Part shown: in pieces, positions 8,579 through 16,036 of the stretch
Layout of the letters: every line of letters begins with the position of its first letter
How positions within the stretch are numbered: position 1 is the stretch's first letter
Assembly (NCBI RefSeq): GCF_900243745.1
Contig: NZ_LT984798.1
Span: 1,234,501-1,298,500 of the forward strand
Length of the DNA stretch: 64,000 nucleotides
Reading direction: 5' to 3'
DNA from: Desulfovibrio sp. G11
GTDB taxonomy: Bacteria > Desulfobacterota > Desulfovibrionia > Desulfovibrionales > Desulfovibrionaceae
Program-made: the position numbers and the translations under genes
The notes under the pieces: generated by a model
Told to the model about the DNA's origin: nothing
The model's database searches: none
The model's input: the letters and a program-made list of their open reading frames with translations, nothing else

Positions 8579-10309
8579 ATGGCAAGAATAAGAAAAATCG
8601 AAATCTCCAACTTCCGTGGCATTCAGAAATTGGAGTGGCGTCCATCCCCGGGCATCAATTGCCTGATCGGCGCTGGCGACAGCGGAAAATCCACAGTGTT
8701 GGATGCAATCGACTTGTGTTTGGGTGCTAGACGCAATATCCAGCTTTCCGACGCCGACTTTTTCGGCCTGGACATCACAAATCCCATCAGCATTACACTG
8801 ACTCTGGGTGCTTTGGATGACAGCATGATTGCCCTGGAGAGTTTCGGAGCCTTTCTACGCGGTTATCACGCCGCAACGGGAGTCGTCGAAGATGAACCAT
8901 GCATCGGTGCAGAAGTGGTTCTCTGTCTGAATCTGACAGTCACCGGTGACCTAGAGCCATCCTGGACTCTCATCTCTAACCGCGCCTCCCAGCAAGGTCT
9001 GGTGAAGACACTCGCGTGGAAGGATCGACTGGCCATGGCACCGACAAGGATCGGTGCGCCTACGGACTACAACTTGAGCTGGCAACGAGGCTCGGTCCTG
9101 AACCGAATCTCGGAAGAACGCGCGGATGCCTCCGCGGCGCTCGTAAAGGCTGCGCGCGATGCGCGCGGTACCTTTGGCGATCAGGCCGAGCAGCAATTAA
9201 GTGAAGCGTTGGGGGTCGTCGCTGCAACGGCTCAAGAACTTGGCGTCCCCATCGGTGCGAAGGCGAGAGCTCTGCTCGACTCACATTCAGTGTCGTTCGG
9301 AGGCGGAACCATCTCCCTGCATAACGAAGACGGAATTCCACTGCGCAGTCTTGGCATCGGATCCTCGCGACTGTTGGTCGCAGGTCTGCAGCGCAAGGCG
9401 GCTAGCCAAACCTCTGTAGTCCTTTCGGACGAGCTAGAGTACGGTCTTGAGCCGCACCGCATTGGTCGGTTCCTCGGTTCGCTCGGAGCAAAAGAAGATG
9501 CCCCACTGCAGGCGTTTCTCACAACGCATTCGCCGACAGCTTTAAGAGAGTTGTCGGGCAGCCAGCTCTTCGTGCTGCGCCGCCAGGGGCACGAGCACAC
9601 GGTACGCATGGTTGGCACCGATAATGACATCCAAAGCACCATTCGTCTCTACCCTGAGGCCTTTCTGGCTAATTCTGTAATCGTGTGCGAAGGAGCCAGC
9701 GAGATCGGACTCCTGCGCGGCCTGGATTTGCACCGGGTTGAACAAGGCATAGTATCCCTGTCAGCACAGGGCATTGCCATAGTCGACGGTGGCGGTGGCG
9801 ACCCCAACCGTCTCTACTCTCGCGCAGCGGCCTTCCAGTCATTAGGCTACAGGGTGATGGTGGTACGTGATAACGACAAGATACCCACGCCTGCCATCGA
9901 AAAAAAATTTCAACTAGCTGGTGGTGTGGTCATTGCCTGCCGTGCAGGTCGCGCATTGGAAGACGAACTATTTGGCAGCCTCACGCCGGGAGCGTGCCAA
10001 CGCTTGATCAATTATGCATGCGAACTACACGGCAATCTGGTCCACGAACACCTACGAACCGTATCGATGAACACCCTCACTGTTCAGATCATTTATGATG
10101 AGATTCAGAATGCCCAAGCGATTTCTGTCAAGAACAGGGATTTACTGGGGCAGGCGGCACGCATTCGCAATGCCGGTTGGTTCAAGTCTATCTCTTGGAT
10201 GGAGGATGTAGCGAAGACCATAGTGGCACCGGATCTGCCGCTCTGCGATCCAGAGTTTTGCGCTTTGGTGGATCAGATATTTTTATGGGCTGCTCATGGA
10301 ACCCGCTGA
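8579..10309 (+). CDS. gajA: Gabija-like GajA: OLD-family ATPase with TOPRIM nuclease domain
   Basis: A 576-residue OLD-family protein. The N-terminal half is an ABC-type ATPase: Walker A GAGDSGKST near residue 32, and a Walker B/D-loop region VVLSDELEYGLEPHR followed by LTTHSP. The C-terminal half carries TOPRIM motifs: the acidic residue in VIVCEGASE and the D-x-D-like RDND. In class 2 OLD proteins (GajA) this domain is a DNA-nicking nuclease restrained by nucleotides. The length matches GajA and a UvrD-like helicase follows with 14 bp overlap, the Gabija arrangement. Start: ATG 8579 (MARIRKIEISNFRG) is preferred; GTG 8570 is in frame. The Shine-Dalgarno is weak. All key residues appear intact. 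Confidence 0.82.
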   Translation: MARIRKIEISNFRGIQKLEWRPSPGINCLIGAGDSGKSTVLDAIDLCLGARRNIQLSDADFFGLDITNPISITLTLGALDDSMIALESFGAFLRGYHAATGVVEDEPCIGAEVVLCLNLTVTGDLEPSWTLISNRASQQGLVKTLAWKDRLAMAPTRIGAPTDYNLSWQRGSVLNRISEERADASAALVKAARDARGTFGDQAEQQLSEALGVVAATAQELGVPIGAKARALLDSHSVSFGGGTISLHNEDGIPLRSLGIGSSRLLVAGLQRKAASQTSVVLSDELEYGLEPHRIGRFLGSLGAKEDAPLQAFLTTHSPTALRELSGSQLFVLRRQGHEHTVRMVGTDNDIQSTIRLYPEAFLANSVIVCEGASEIGLLRGLDLHRVEQGIVSLSAQGIAIVDGGGGDPNRLYSRAAAFQSLGYRVMVVRDNDKIPTPAIEKKFQLAGGVVIACRAGRALEDELFGSLTPGACQRLINYACELHGNLVHEHLRTVSMNTLTVQIIYDEIQNAQAISVKNRDLLGQAARIRNAGWFKSISWMEDVAKTIVAPDLPLCDPEFCALVDQIFLWAAHGTR

Positions 10310-11714
10310 AATCGACCTACTCACGATTGCCCGCGGCATGGTTACGGCACCGGCCGGGTGTGGCAAGACTCAATTGATCGTCCGCGCATTGGCTGCCCAT
10401 AAAGGAAACAAGCCAATCCTCCTACTCACACATACCAATGCTGGTGTGGCAGCACTTCGTATCCGGTTGGACCGCATCGGTGTGCCACGAAGCGCATATA
10501 GGCTGTGCACGATTGATGGCTGGGCTATTCGACTCATTGCGAGCTTCCCGGGGCGCAGCGGGCACGACGCGGATATCCTGCGACTTGCCACGCCAGCAAG
10601 CGACTACCAAAAAATCCGCGATTCTGCCAGGAAACTATTGGAGTCCGGCCATGTCAACACAGTATTAAAAGCGTCCTATGCACACCTTATCGTCGATGAG
10701 TACCAAGACTGCTCGGTGCCTCAACATCTCATTGTATACTTCCTCTCGCTGATTTTGCCTACCTGCGTGCTTGGCGATCCGATGCAGGCCATCTTTGGCT
10801 TCCGGGGCAATGCCCTAGCCGACTGGGGTCAGCAGGTATGCACACATTTTCCAGTAATGGCGGAACTGGACACGCCTTGGCGCTGGCGCAATGCTGGTGC
10901 GGAAGCACTAGGACTGTGGCTCCTAGAAGCTCGACGCCTATTGGTGGCTGGTCAACCGGTTGATCTACGCACCGGGCCACCAGAACACGTGACATGGATT
11001 CAAACCGTCCCTCCAAATGACTACCCGCAGCGACTGGCCGCAGCGCGTACGCCGCCGCCCACTGCCGACGGGCGAGTGTTGGTCATCGCAGACTGTCGGA
11101 ACCGTTCGATTCAGCAGAAGTTTGCCAGCTGTACGCCAGGTGCTTCCACTGTTGAGGCAGTCGATTTGCAAGATCTTATCACCTTCGGAAACACTTTCGA
11201 GGTGTTGTCTCAAGGGGCCTTAGCACAACTATTAGCGCTAGCACAAAGTGTCATGACAAACGTGAAGGTAACAGAACTGACGCGGCGTTTGGATTCACTG
11301 AATCGTGGTACTGCGAAAAATCCGCCGTCGATGTTAGAGCGTTGCGCGTTGATGTTTCAGCGCACCCCGTCCATCGCCACAGCTGCAATATTACTATCGG
11401 AATTAAGCGCAATGCCGAACGTACGAGTGCATCGCCCCGCAATTCTTTACGGCGTGCTCAAGGCGTTGCGTGGGGCTTCAACAGGAACCTTATCGCTTGC
11501 GGAGTCCTCAGTGCGCGTGAGGGAAGAGAATCGCCTGCTGGGTCGTCGATTACCCAAACGTGCCGTGGGCAGTACGTTGTTGCTCAAGGGATTGGAGGCG
11601 GAAGTTGCGGTGGTACTGAATACGGAAGGAATGAGTGCACAGCACCTATATGTTGCCATGACCCGTGGATCGATGAAACTGGTTGTGTGCAGTCCGATCT
11701 CCATAGTAGGCTAG
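10296..11714 (+). CDS. gajB: Gabija-like GajB: UvrD/Rep-type superfamily 1 helicase
   Basis: A 472-residue SF1 helicase. Walker A APAGCGKT (near residue 18), motif Ia LLLTHTNAGVAALR, motif II VDEYQD, motif III GDPMQAIFGFRG and C-terminal motif VI LYVAMTRG are all visible. The 2B/1B insertions are short, as in GajB. It overlaps gajA by 14 bp and so is probably co-translated. In Gabija systems GajB senses DNA ends or consumes nucleotides, activating the GajA nuclease and aborting phage infection. Reading frame and motifs look intact; the module may therefore be functional. Alternative: a non-Gabija OLD plus UvrD pair. Confidence 0.82.
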   Translation: MEPAEIDLLTIARGMVTAPAGCGKTQLIVRALAAHKGNKPILLLTHTNAGVAALRIRLDRIGVPRSAYRLCTIDGWAIRLIASFPGRSGHDADILRLATPASDYQKIRDSARKLLESGHVNTVLKASYAHLIVDEYQDCSVPQHLIVYFLSLILPTCVLGDPMQAIFGFRGNALADWGQQVCTHFPVMAELDTPWRWRNAGAEALGLWLLEARRLLVAGQPVDLRTGPPEHVTWIQTVPPNDYPQRLAAARTPPPTADGRVLVIADCRNRSIQQKFASCTPGASTVEAVDLQDLITFGNTFEVLSQGALAQLLALAQSVMTNVKVTELTRRLDSLNRGTAKNPPSMLERCALMFQRTPSIATAAILLSELSAMPNVRVHRPAILYGVLKALRGASTGTLSLAESSVRVREENRLLGRRLPKRAVGSTLLLKGLEAEVAVVLNTEGMSAQHLYVAMTRGSMKLVVCSPISIVG

Positions 11715-11789
11715 GTTAGAGACAGAGCGCGCATGAAAAGAATAATTATCTGGCCTTTGCGTCAGCGGAGAGATGCTCGTTGAAAAAAT

Positions 11790-13116
11790 GGCTCTTCCGG
11801 GTTTTCCGTGGGTAGCTGATCTGCTAATGTCCTTCCCGGAGGGCACCAATGAAGGATACGGACCTATATTTTCGGATTCTGGGGCTGACCGAGCCCTGGT
11901 TTGTTGAGGCTGTTGAACTGGACACGGCGGAAGGTCGGGTAGACATCCGCGTGGAGCATGGTCCTGGTGTTCGCTGGTTTTGCCCTACTTGTGGTCGAGA
12001 GCTGGCTTGCCGCGACCATGTCGAGCCTCGTGTCTGGCGCCATCTGGACACGTGCCAGTTCAAGACGTTCCTGCATGCTCGGATTCCCCGAGTGGACTGC
12101 CCCGAGCATGGCGTCCTTCAGGTCAACGTGCCTTGGGCCGAGTCCAAGGCACGTTTCACCATATTGATGGAGCGATTGATCATCGACGTGCTGACCGAGT
12201 GCGCCACCGTAACAGGAGCGCGGCGCATCCTGCGCATCACCTGGGACGAAGCATGGGGTGTCATGGAAAGGGCGGTGCGCCGGGGCCGGGAGCGCAAGCA
12301 ATCGAATCCCTCGCGGTATCTTGGCGTTGACGAGAAGGCATTCCGCAAGGGGCACGACTATGTGACCGTGGTTTGTGATCTGATCGGCAGCACGGTGGAG
12401 TATGTGGCCGACGAGCGTAAGGCCGAAAGCCTTGAGGGGTACTACCTTCAGTTCACCAAGGCGCAGTTGGAGCGGATCAAGGCCGTGGCCATGGACATGT
12501 GGGAGCCCTATTTTAAAGCTACGCTCAAACATGTGCCGGACGCGGCGGGGAAAATCGTTCACGATCGGTTCCACGTCATGAAACACGTAGGCGAGGCTGT
12601 GGACCGGGTACGCAAGCAAGAGCACCGCGAACTCACAAGTCAGGATGACCATCGACTCAAGGGCACGAAATTCCTCTGGCTATACCGGGAGGAGAATCTG
12701 CCGGACAAACACCGGCCAGCCCTGGAGGCCTTGAAGACAGCGAACCTCAAGGTGGCCAAGGCCTGGGCCATGAAGGAAAGCCTGAACGACGTCTGGAAGT
12801 ACCTGAGCACGGGATGGGCCAGACGTTTTGTGAAGCGATGGCTGGTCTGGGTGAACAGGTCAGATCTTGCCCCAATGCGCAAAGTGGGCGGACTGATTCA
12901 GAGACATCTTGAGAACATCCTGACCTTCTGCCGCCACAGGATCACCAACGGCGTGGCCGAGGGCCTCAACAGCAAGATCATGGCCATCAAGAGGAAGGCT
13001 TGCGGCTATAGGAACCGGGAGCATTTCAAGACAGCCATCTACTTCTTCTGTGGTGGTCTGGACCTCTACCCGGCCAGTTCCTGACAGGGGCTACCCACGG
13101 AAAACCCGGAAGAACC
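11790..13116 (+). mobile_element. Complete ISL3-family insertion sequence
   Basis: A 1327-bp element with terminal inverted repeats of about 27 bp (left 11790-11816 beginning GGCTCTTCCGGG, right 13090-13116 reading GGTTCTTCCGGG on the other strand; a single internal mismatch). It is flanked by identical 8-bp direct repeats GAAAAAAT at 11782-11789 and 13117-13124, the duplication length expected of ISL3 elements. One full-length transposase gene lies inside. Intact ends, intact gene and a perfect duplication indicate a fairly recent insertion. It landed 75 bp downstream of gajB without breaking a recognisable gene. Confidence 0.93.
11849..13084 (+). CDS. tnpA: ISL3-family transposase
   Basis: A 411-residue DDE transposase. 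The N-terminal zinc-finger region CPTCGRELACRDH is followed by the family's YLGVDEKAFRKGHDY (first catalytic D), DAAGKIVHDRFHVMKHV (second D) and NGVAEGLNSKIMAIKRKACGYRN (catalytic E with the ISL3 C-terminal signature). The start is 59 bp inside the left terminal repeat, with GGAGGGC upstream of the ATG. No frameshift or stop was seen, so it should be active. Confidence 0.95.
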   Translation: MKDTDLYFRILGLTEPWFVEAVELDTAEGRVDIRVEHGPGVRWFCPTCGRELACRDHVEPRVWRHLDTCQFKTFLHARIPRVDCPEHGVLQVNVPWAESKARFTILMERLIIDVLTECATVTGARRILRITWDEAWGVMERAVRRGRERKQSNPSRYLGVDEKAFRKGHDYVTVVCDLIGSTVEYVADERKAESLEGYYLQFTKAQLERIKAVAMDMWEPYFKATLKHVPDAAGKIVHDRFHVMKHVGEAVDRVRKQEHRELTSQDDHRLKGTKFLWLYREENLPDKHRPALEALKTANLKVAKAWAMKESLNDVWKYLSTGWARRFVKRWLVWVNRSDLAPMRKVGGLIQRHLENILTFCRHRITNGVAEGLNSKIMAIKRKACGYRNREHFKTAIYFFCGGLDLYPASS

Positions 13117-13218
13117 GAAAAAATAATCGAGGCGAAGACGATGACCTTTGCACAGCAAATTACCTGAGCATCAGATTCGTTAGGTTCCGCAACCTTTTTC
13201 AATCTGACAACACGCGCA

Positions 13219-13506
13219 TTGCCCCCTCCCCCAGCAGATATGCTATAGAAAAGTTAGTGTTCCTAACATAGGAGCACAAGAATAAAGCGTAGCAGATTCA
13301 CCGAAGAGCAGATTATTGGGATATCGCGGCAAGCTGAGGCTGGAGTTCGCATTGTTGATCTGTGCCGTCAGAATGGCGTCTCGGATGCGACATTTTACCA
13401 ATGGCGCAGCAAGTTCGATGGGATGAACATCCCTGACGCCAAGCGGTTGCGCCAGTTGGAGAAAAGTGGGTTCGGGAAACTGGACCATGAGCTAAGGCGG
13501 ACGTAA
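13219..13506 (+). pseudogene. IS3-family orfA remnant (second copy of the flanking end)
   Basis: From 13282 the frame reads IKRSRFTEEQIIGISRQAEAG and continues through DLCRQNGVSDATFYQWRSKF and RLRQLEKSGFGKLDHELRRT to TAA at 13504-13506. This is a typical IS3-family OrfA (helix-turn-helix, transposase_8), but the start codon is ATA, the leucine-zipper C-terminus is replaced by unrelated residues, and no orfB follows. The 60 bp before it align with 8459-8520. It closes the Gabija/ISL3 block on the right. Confidence 0.75.
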
Positions 13507-13532
13507 GAAGCCAAATGAGGCTTTTTATATCC

Positions 13533-13586
13533 AAATCGAGAAGGAAGTTCACTACCGAGTTCAAGACCCGCGTCTCTCTAGATTGA
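13533..13586 (+). pseudogene. Second IS3-type orfA scrap
   Basis: The short frame KSRRKFTTEFKTRVSLD then stop at 13584 matches the beginning of another kind of IS3-family OrfA (usual pattern RRxFTxEFKxxVALEA). Nothing of the rest of the gene is seen. From 13587 to 13728 I find no gene; the DNA looks like further insertion-sequence debris. Confidence 0.5.
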
Positions 13587-13728
13587 GGTCGGTTGTCAAA
13601 TTGAGACGCCATGTTAAGCGGCAATCGGTGGCTTTGATTCCAGCAACCCGCTTATGATAAACGCCGCAAAAGAGATCGCCGAGTGCCGCCTGCCCTTTTT
13701 CTGCTGTAAAAAACCTCAATATATTCCG

Positions 13729-14019
13729 CTATATCTGAAATAACCTCAACTTCTTACGTAGATAGGCCATGGCCGACGCCTTGCTGTAGCCGACCTTGGA
13801 GCCTGCCCTGATGCGTTCTCTTGGACCTTTTTGTAAGGCATCTTCATTGCTGAGAGTCTTGGCGGAAATAAGCCCACCGGTGAGCCTTGCCAGTTCGGCC
13901 CTGGAAACCACAGGGGGCAATACCTTCTCAATGGCCTTAAAGAATTCCTCTGAACCGATGCCCTTGTGGAACAGATTGTCGCTGTATTCAAAATCGTGAT
14001 GCCAATTTCTGTGTTGCAT
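13729..14019 (-). CDS. Small helix-turn-helix (AlpA/excisionase-like) protein
   Basis: A 96-residue protein starting MQHRNWHHDFEYSD with an AGGAGG ribosome site just upstream of 14019. The core VVSRAELARLTGGLISAKTLSNEDALQKGP and the tail SKVGYSKASAMAYLRKKLR follow the pattern of small AlpA-like DNA-binding proteins of integrated elements (helix-turn-helix, then a YxxxxxxxFL anchor). It resembles the protein at 18280-18531 in plan. It may control excision or replication of the element. Moderate confidence in function. Confidence 0.7.
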   Translation of the reverse strand: MQHRNWHHDFEYSDNLFHKGIGSEEFFKAIEKVLPPVVSRAELARLTGGLISAKTLSNEDALQKGPRERIRAGSKVGYSKASAMAYLRKKLRLFQI

Positions 14020-14103
14020 GTGGCCTCCTGCTGATGCGTTGGGTGGATGAGGGCATGTGTGGGAATACATACTATTGCTTGCAATGATGAAAGATGGGTG
14101 CTG

Positions 14104-14271
14104 TCATGCAGGCAGCACCCACCAATCACCGCTGTTTTGTAATCCCCAGAGCCATGCAGTGAACTTATCGCGTGTGTAGAGCGCATTTCTGCCGTAGTGG
14201 CGTTTGCTGCTGCCTCTTGGCCCTGCCTTTGATATCAAGACCGGAAAATGGACGGTGGCTGATCCCCCCGA
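14104..14271 (-). pseudogene. Decayed fragment of an AlpA-like DNA-binding protein
   Basis: The minus-strand frame from 14271 to the TGA at 14104-14106 reads a piece with KAGPRGSSKRHYGRNALYTRDKFTAWLWGL, the C-terminal half of the same protein type as its neighbour at 13729-14019. It has no good start codon and is preceded by a stop. It is probably a broken paralogue. A stem (TGGGTGCTG with its complement, 14095-14121) lies across its end; the rest of 14020-14372 shows nothing else. Confidence 0.4.
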
Positions 14272-14372
14272 TTAGCTGTGAGGGACTTCTCGGGTGAAAA
14301 TGGGGCTATGCTTTTTCGGGATCGATGGAGAAGGGTTTTTAGGAGGTGTGGGGATGTTTTTATCAAGTACAC

Positions 14373-14858
14373 CTAATGGCTGCCCTTCAACGTCCTGATG
14401 AGGGTATTGATCTCGGCTCCGGTCAGTTGAGCAAGGTCTTTGCCAAAGTCCCTGTAGCTCAGGGCTTCTGCCAGTTGCCCTTTTTCTTGGGCGATTTTTT
14501 TGACCAACCCGACCTGTTTGGGCGATGCGGGCTTGGAACCGCCACCATTGAGCATGGCCTTGTCTTGTGGCCTGTCCTGAGGCCCTTGAACGTGCGTAGG
14601 GGCGTCATCCCAGGGTGACTGTGTTACTGCATCGTTTGAGGCTGCAAATTGGGTCTGGAGGAGCCTGGTGGCATTGGTGCGAGAGGAATCGCTTGCTGCC
14701 TGCAGGGTATCTGCTTCACCTAAGGCTGAAACAGTACGTCCTGAGTGTGTCTTGAGGGTCGTTTTGCAGATGTACTGGCAATCTGCACCATTGCTGGTGC
14801 GGGCGATCATGTCGGTGTTGATATCAGACCACGAGTCGGGAGAGGTTGATGAGGGCAT
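14373..14858 (-). CDS. Hypothetical mobile-element protein with SPKQ-type C-terminal motif
   Basis: A 161-residue polar protein starting MPSSTSPDSWSDIN at 14858, chosen for the AGGAGC ribosome site; the open frame upstream overlaps the previous gene. The first ~100 residues are Ser/Thr/Gln-rich and probably disordered. The C-terminus SPKQVGLVKKIAQEKGQLAEAL resembles the small ATxKQ-type helical motif seen at the ends of many plasmid and phage recombination proteins. It is the second gene after the Gp2-like replication protein. Function unknown. Confidence 0.65.
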   Translation of the reverse strand: MPSSTSPDSWSDINTDMIARTSNGADCQYICKTTLKTHSGRTVSALGEADTLQAASDSSRTNATRLLQTQFAASNDAVTQSPWDDAPTHVQGPQDRPQDKAMLNGGGSKPASPKQVGLVKKIAQEKGQLAEALSYRDFGKDLAQLTGAEINTLIRTLKGSH

Positions 14859-14904
14859 CTTGAGGCTCCTGTTTTTTTCACTTTGATATAAGGCATAATA
14901 TACT

Positions 14905-15525
14905 CTATTTACGGCGGATACGCGTGCAAGAGGAGACTCGAGACCCCTTGGGGTTGTATTCTTTTGAACGGGTTTTAGCCAAGTAACTGGCCGCATGTAC
15001 CGCATCGTTGACCTGATGCTCAAAGTCAGGAGAGTTTCTTTCAATGAGCTTGCCTACTTTTCCATTGCTGCTGGAGAAATTGACCAGGCCGTCCTTATCT
15101 GTCTTCAATTTCTTTTTTACTTCATTGTTGAAGGCTTCTTTTAAGGAGTAGCCATTTTGTATTGCATTACCATTGACGAATATTGCCAGATGGTAGTGTG
15201 GTTTATCGTCTGGAGTAGTTCTTTCTGATACCCAGACAACGTGTGTGTCAGGATCATTTTTCCCGTTTTTAAAGCGTGAATCTGTTTGGCGCTTAACGTT
15301 CTCAATGACTCTGGTCATATCCTTACTGCTAAGTGTATGTTCACTGTCTTGATCAGGCTGTATATCAAGGCGTACCATTAACGTTCGTGAATGATTGCTT
15401 GTCATGTATTCCGTTGTGTCTGCGATATGGTCTAAGGTCTTCTTATGACAGAACAGGTTGTTGTTTTCACCATTGTTGATTTTATAACCTCTGAACTCAT
15501 TGCTTGTAATAACTTTTCTGTTCAT
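14905..15525 (-). CDS. Inovirus Gp2 / YagK-YfjJ family protein (rolling-circle-replication-like)
   Basis: A 206-residue protein of the inovirus-type Gp2/YagK_YfjJ family. The stretch DDKPHYHLAIFVNG contains an HxH motif like the HUH metal site of rolling-circle replication proteins, and AASYLAKTRSKEYNPKGSRVSSC matches the family C-terminus (YLAKT...KG.R). GGAGAAG before ATG 15525 favours this start (MNRKVITSNEF) over 15537. Such proteins occur in filamentous phages and in CP4-57-type cryptic prophages, next to YfjI as here. A catalytic Tyr is not assigned. It probably starts or once started replication of the element. Confidence 0.72.
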   Translation of the reverse strand: MNRKVITSNEFRGYKINNGENNNLFCHKKTLDHIADTTEYMTSNHSRTLMVRLDIQPDQDSEHTLSSKDMTRVIENVKRQTDSRFKNGKNDPDTHVVWVSERTTPDDKPHYHLAIFVNGNAIQNGYSLKEAFNNEVKKKLKTDKDGLVNFSSSNGKVGKLIERNSPDFEHQVNDAVHAASYLAKTRSKEYNPKGSRVSSCTRIRRK

Positions 15526-15540
15526 ATACTTCTCCATTAA

Positions 15541-15960
15541 TGCGTGCTGTTTTTATAGTTTATGATTTTAGTCATTAATTTAAATGTATCTTCATGATTA
15601 AGTATAAAGATACTACCAAGAACCGGGGAATGGTTAAGACTGTTTTATAAAGTTTAAATGTTTAATATCTCCTCCATAGCGTTAATTTTTGCATAATATA
15701 TTTGCGATAAAGTTTTAATGCAGTTTTCATATTTTTTGAAAGAACATGTCATGATGAATAGCTATGTACTAATCTAAAAATGTAGCATTTGAGATACAAT
15801 ATACACTATTGCAAATACATACCTGACATGCCTATTGTCGCTATTCATGTCGCTTTAATTGGAGACAAACTTAGCGGATTGTATAAAATTATATATTTTT
15901 AAAAATTAAAACAAAATATATACTGTAATATATGCAGTAAAATTTTTCCTTAAGTCAGCG
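15541..15960. other. Strongly AT-rich gene-free region beside the Gp2-like gene
   Basis: About 420 bp with no credible coding frame and a base composition far below its surroundings, with runs such as TATATTTTTAAAAATTAAAA near 15890-15910. It lies between the putative replication protein and the terminator of the DUF3987 gene. It holds the promoter for the minus-strand genes and could hold a replication origin; no iterons were recognised by eye. Confidence 0.5.
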
Positions 15961-15971
15961 AAAGGCACACA

Positions 15972-16005
15972 AAAAGGCGCCTAGAATCAATCCTAGGCGC
16001 CTTTT
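15972..16005 (-). terminator. Terminator downstream of the DUF3987 gene
   Basis: Perfect 13-bp stem AAAAGGCGCCTAG with its complement around an 8-nt loop. It sits 32 bp after the stop of the minus-strand DUF3987 gene and has A/T runs at both stem ends, so it could work in both directions. Confidence 0.8.
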
Positions 16006-16036
16006 GAAGAAGGCATGCAAGACATAGAGAAAATAT

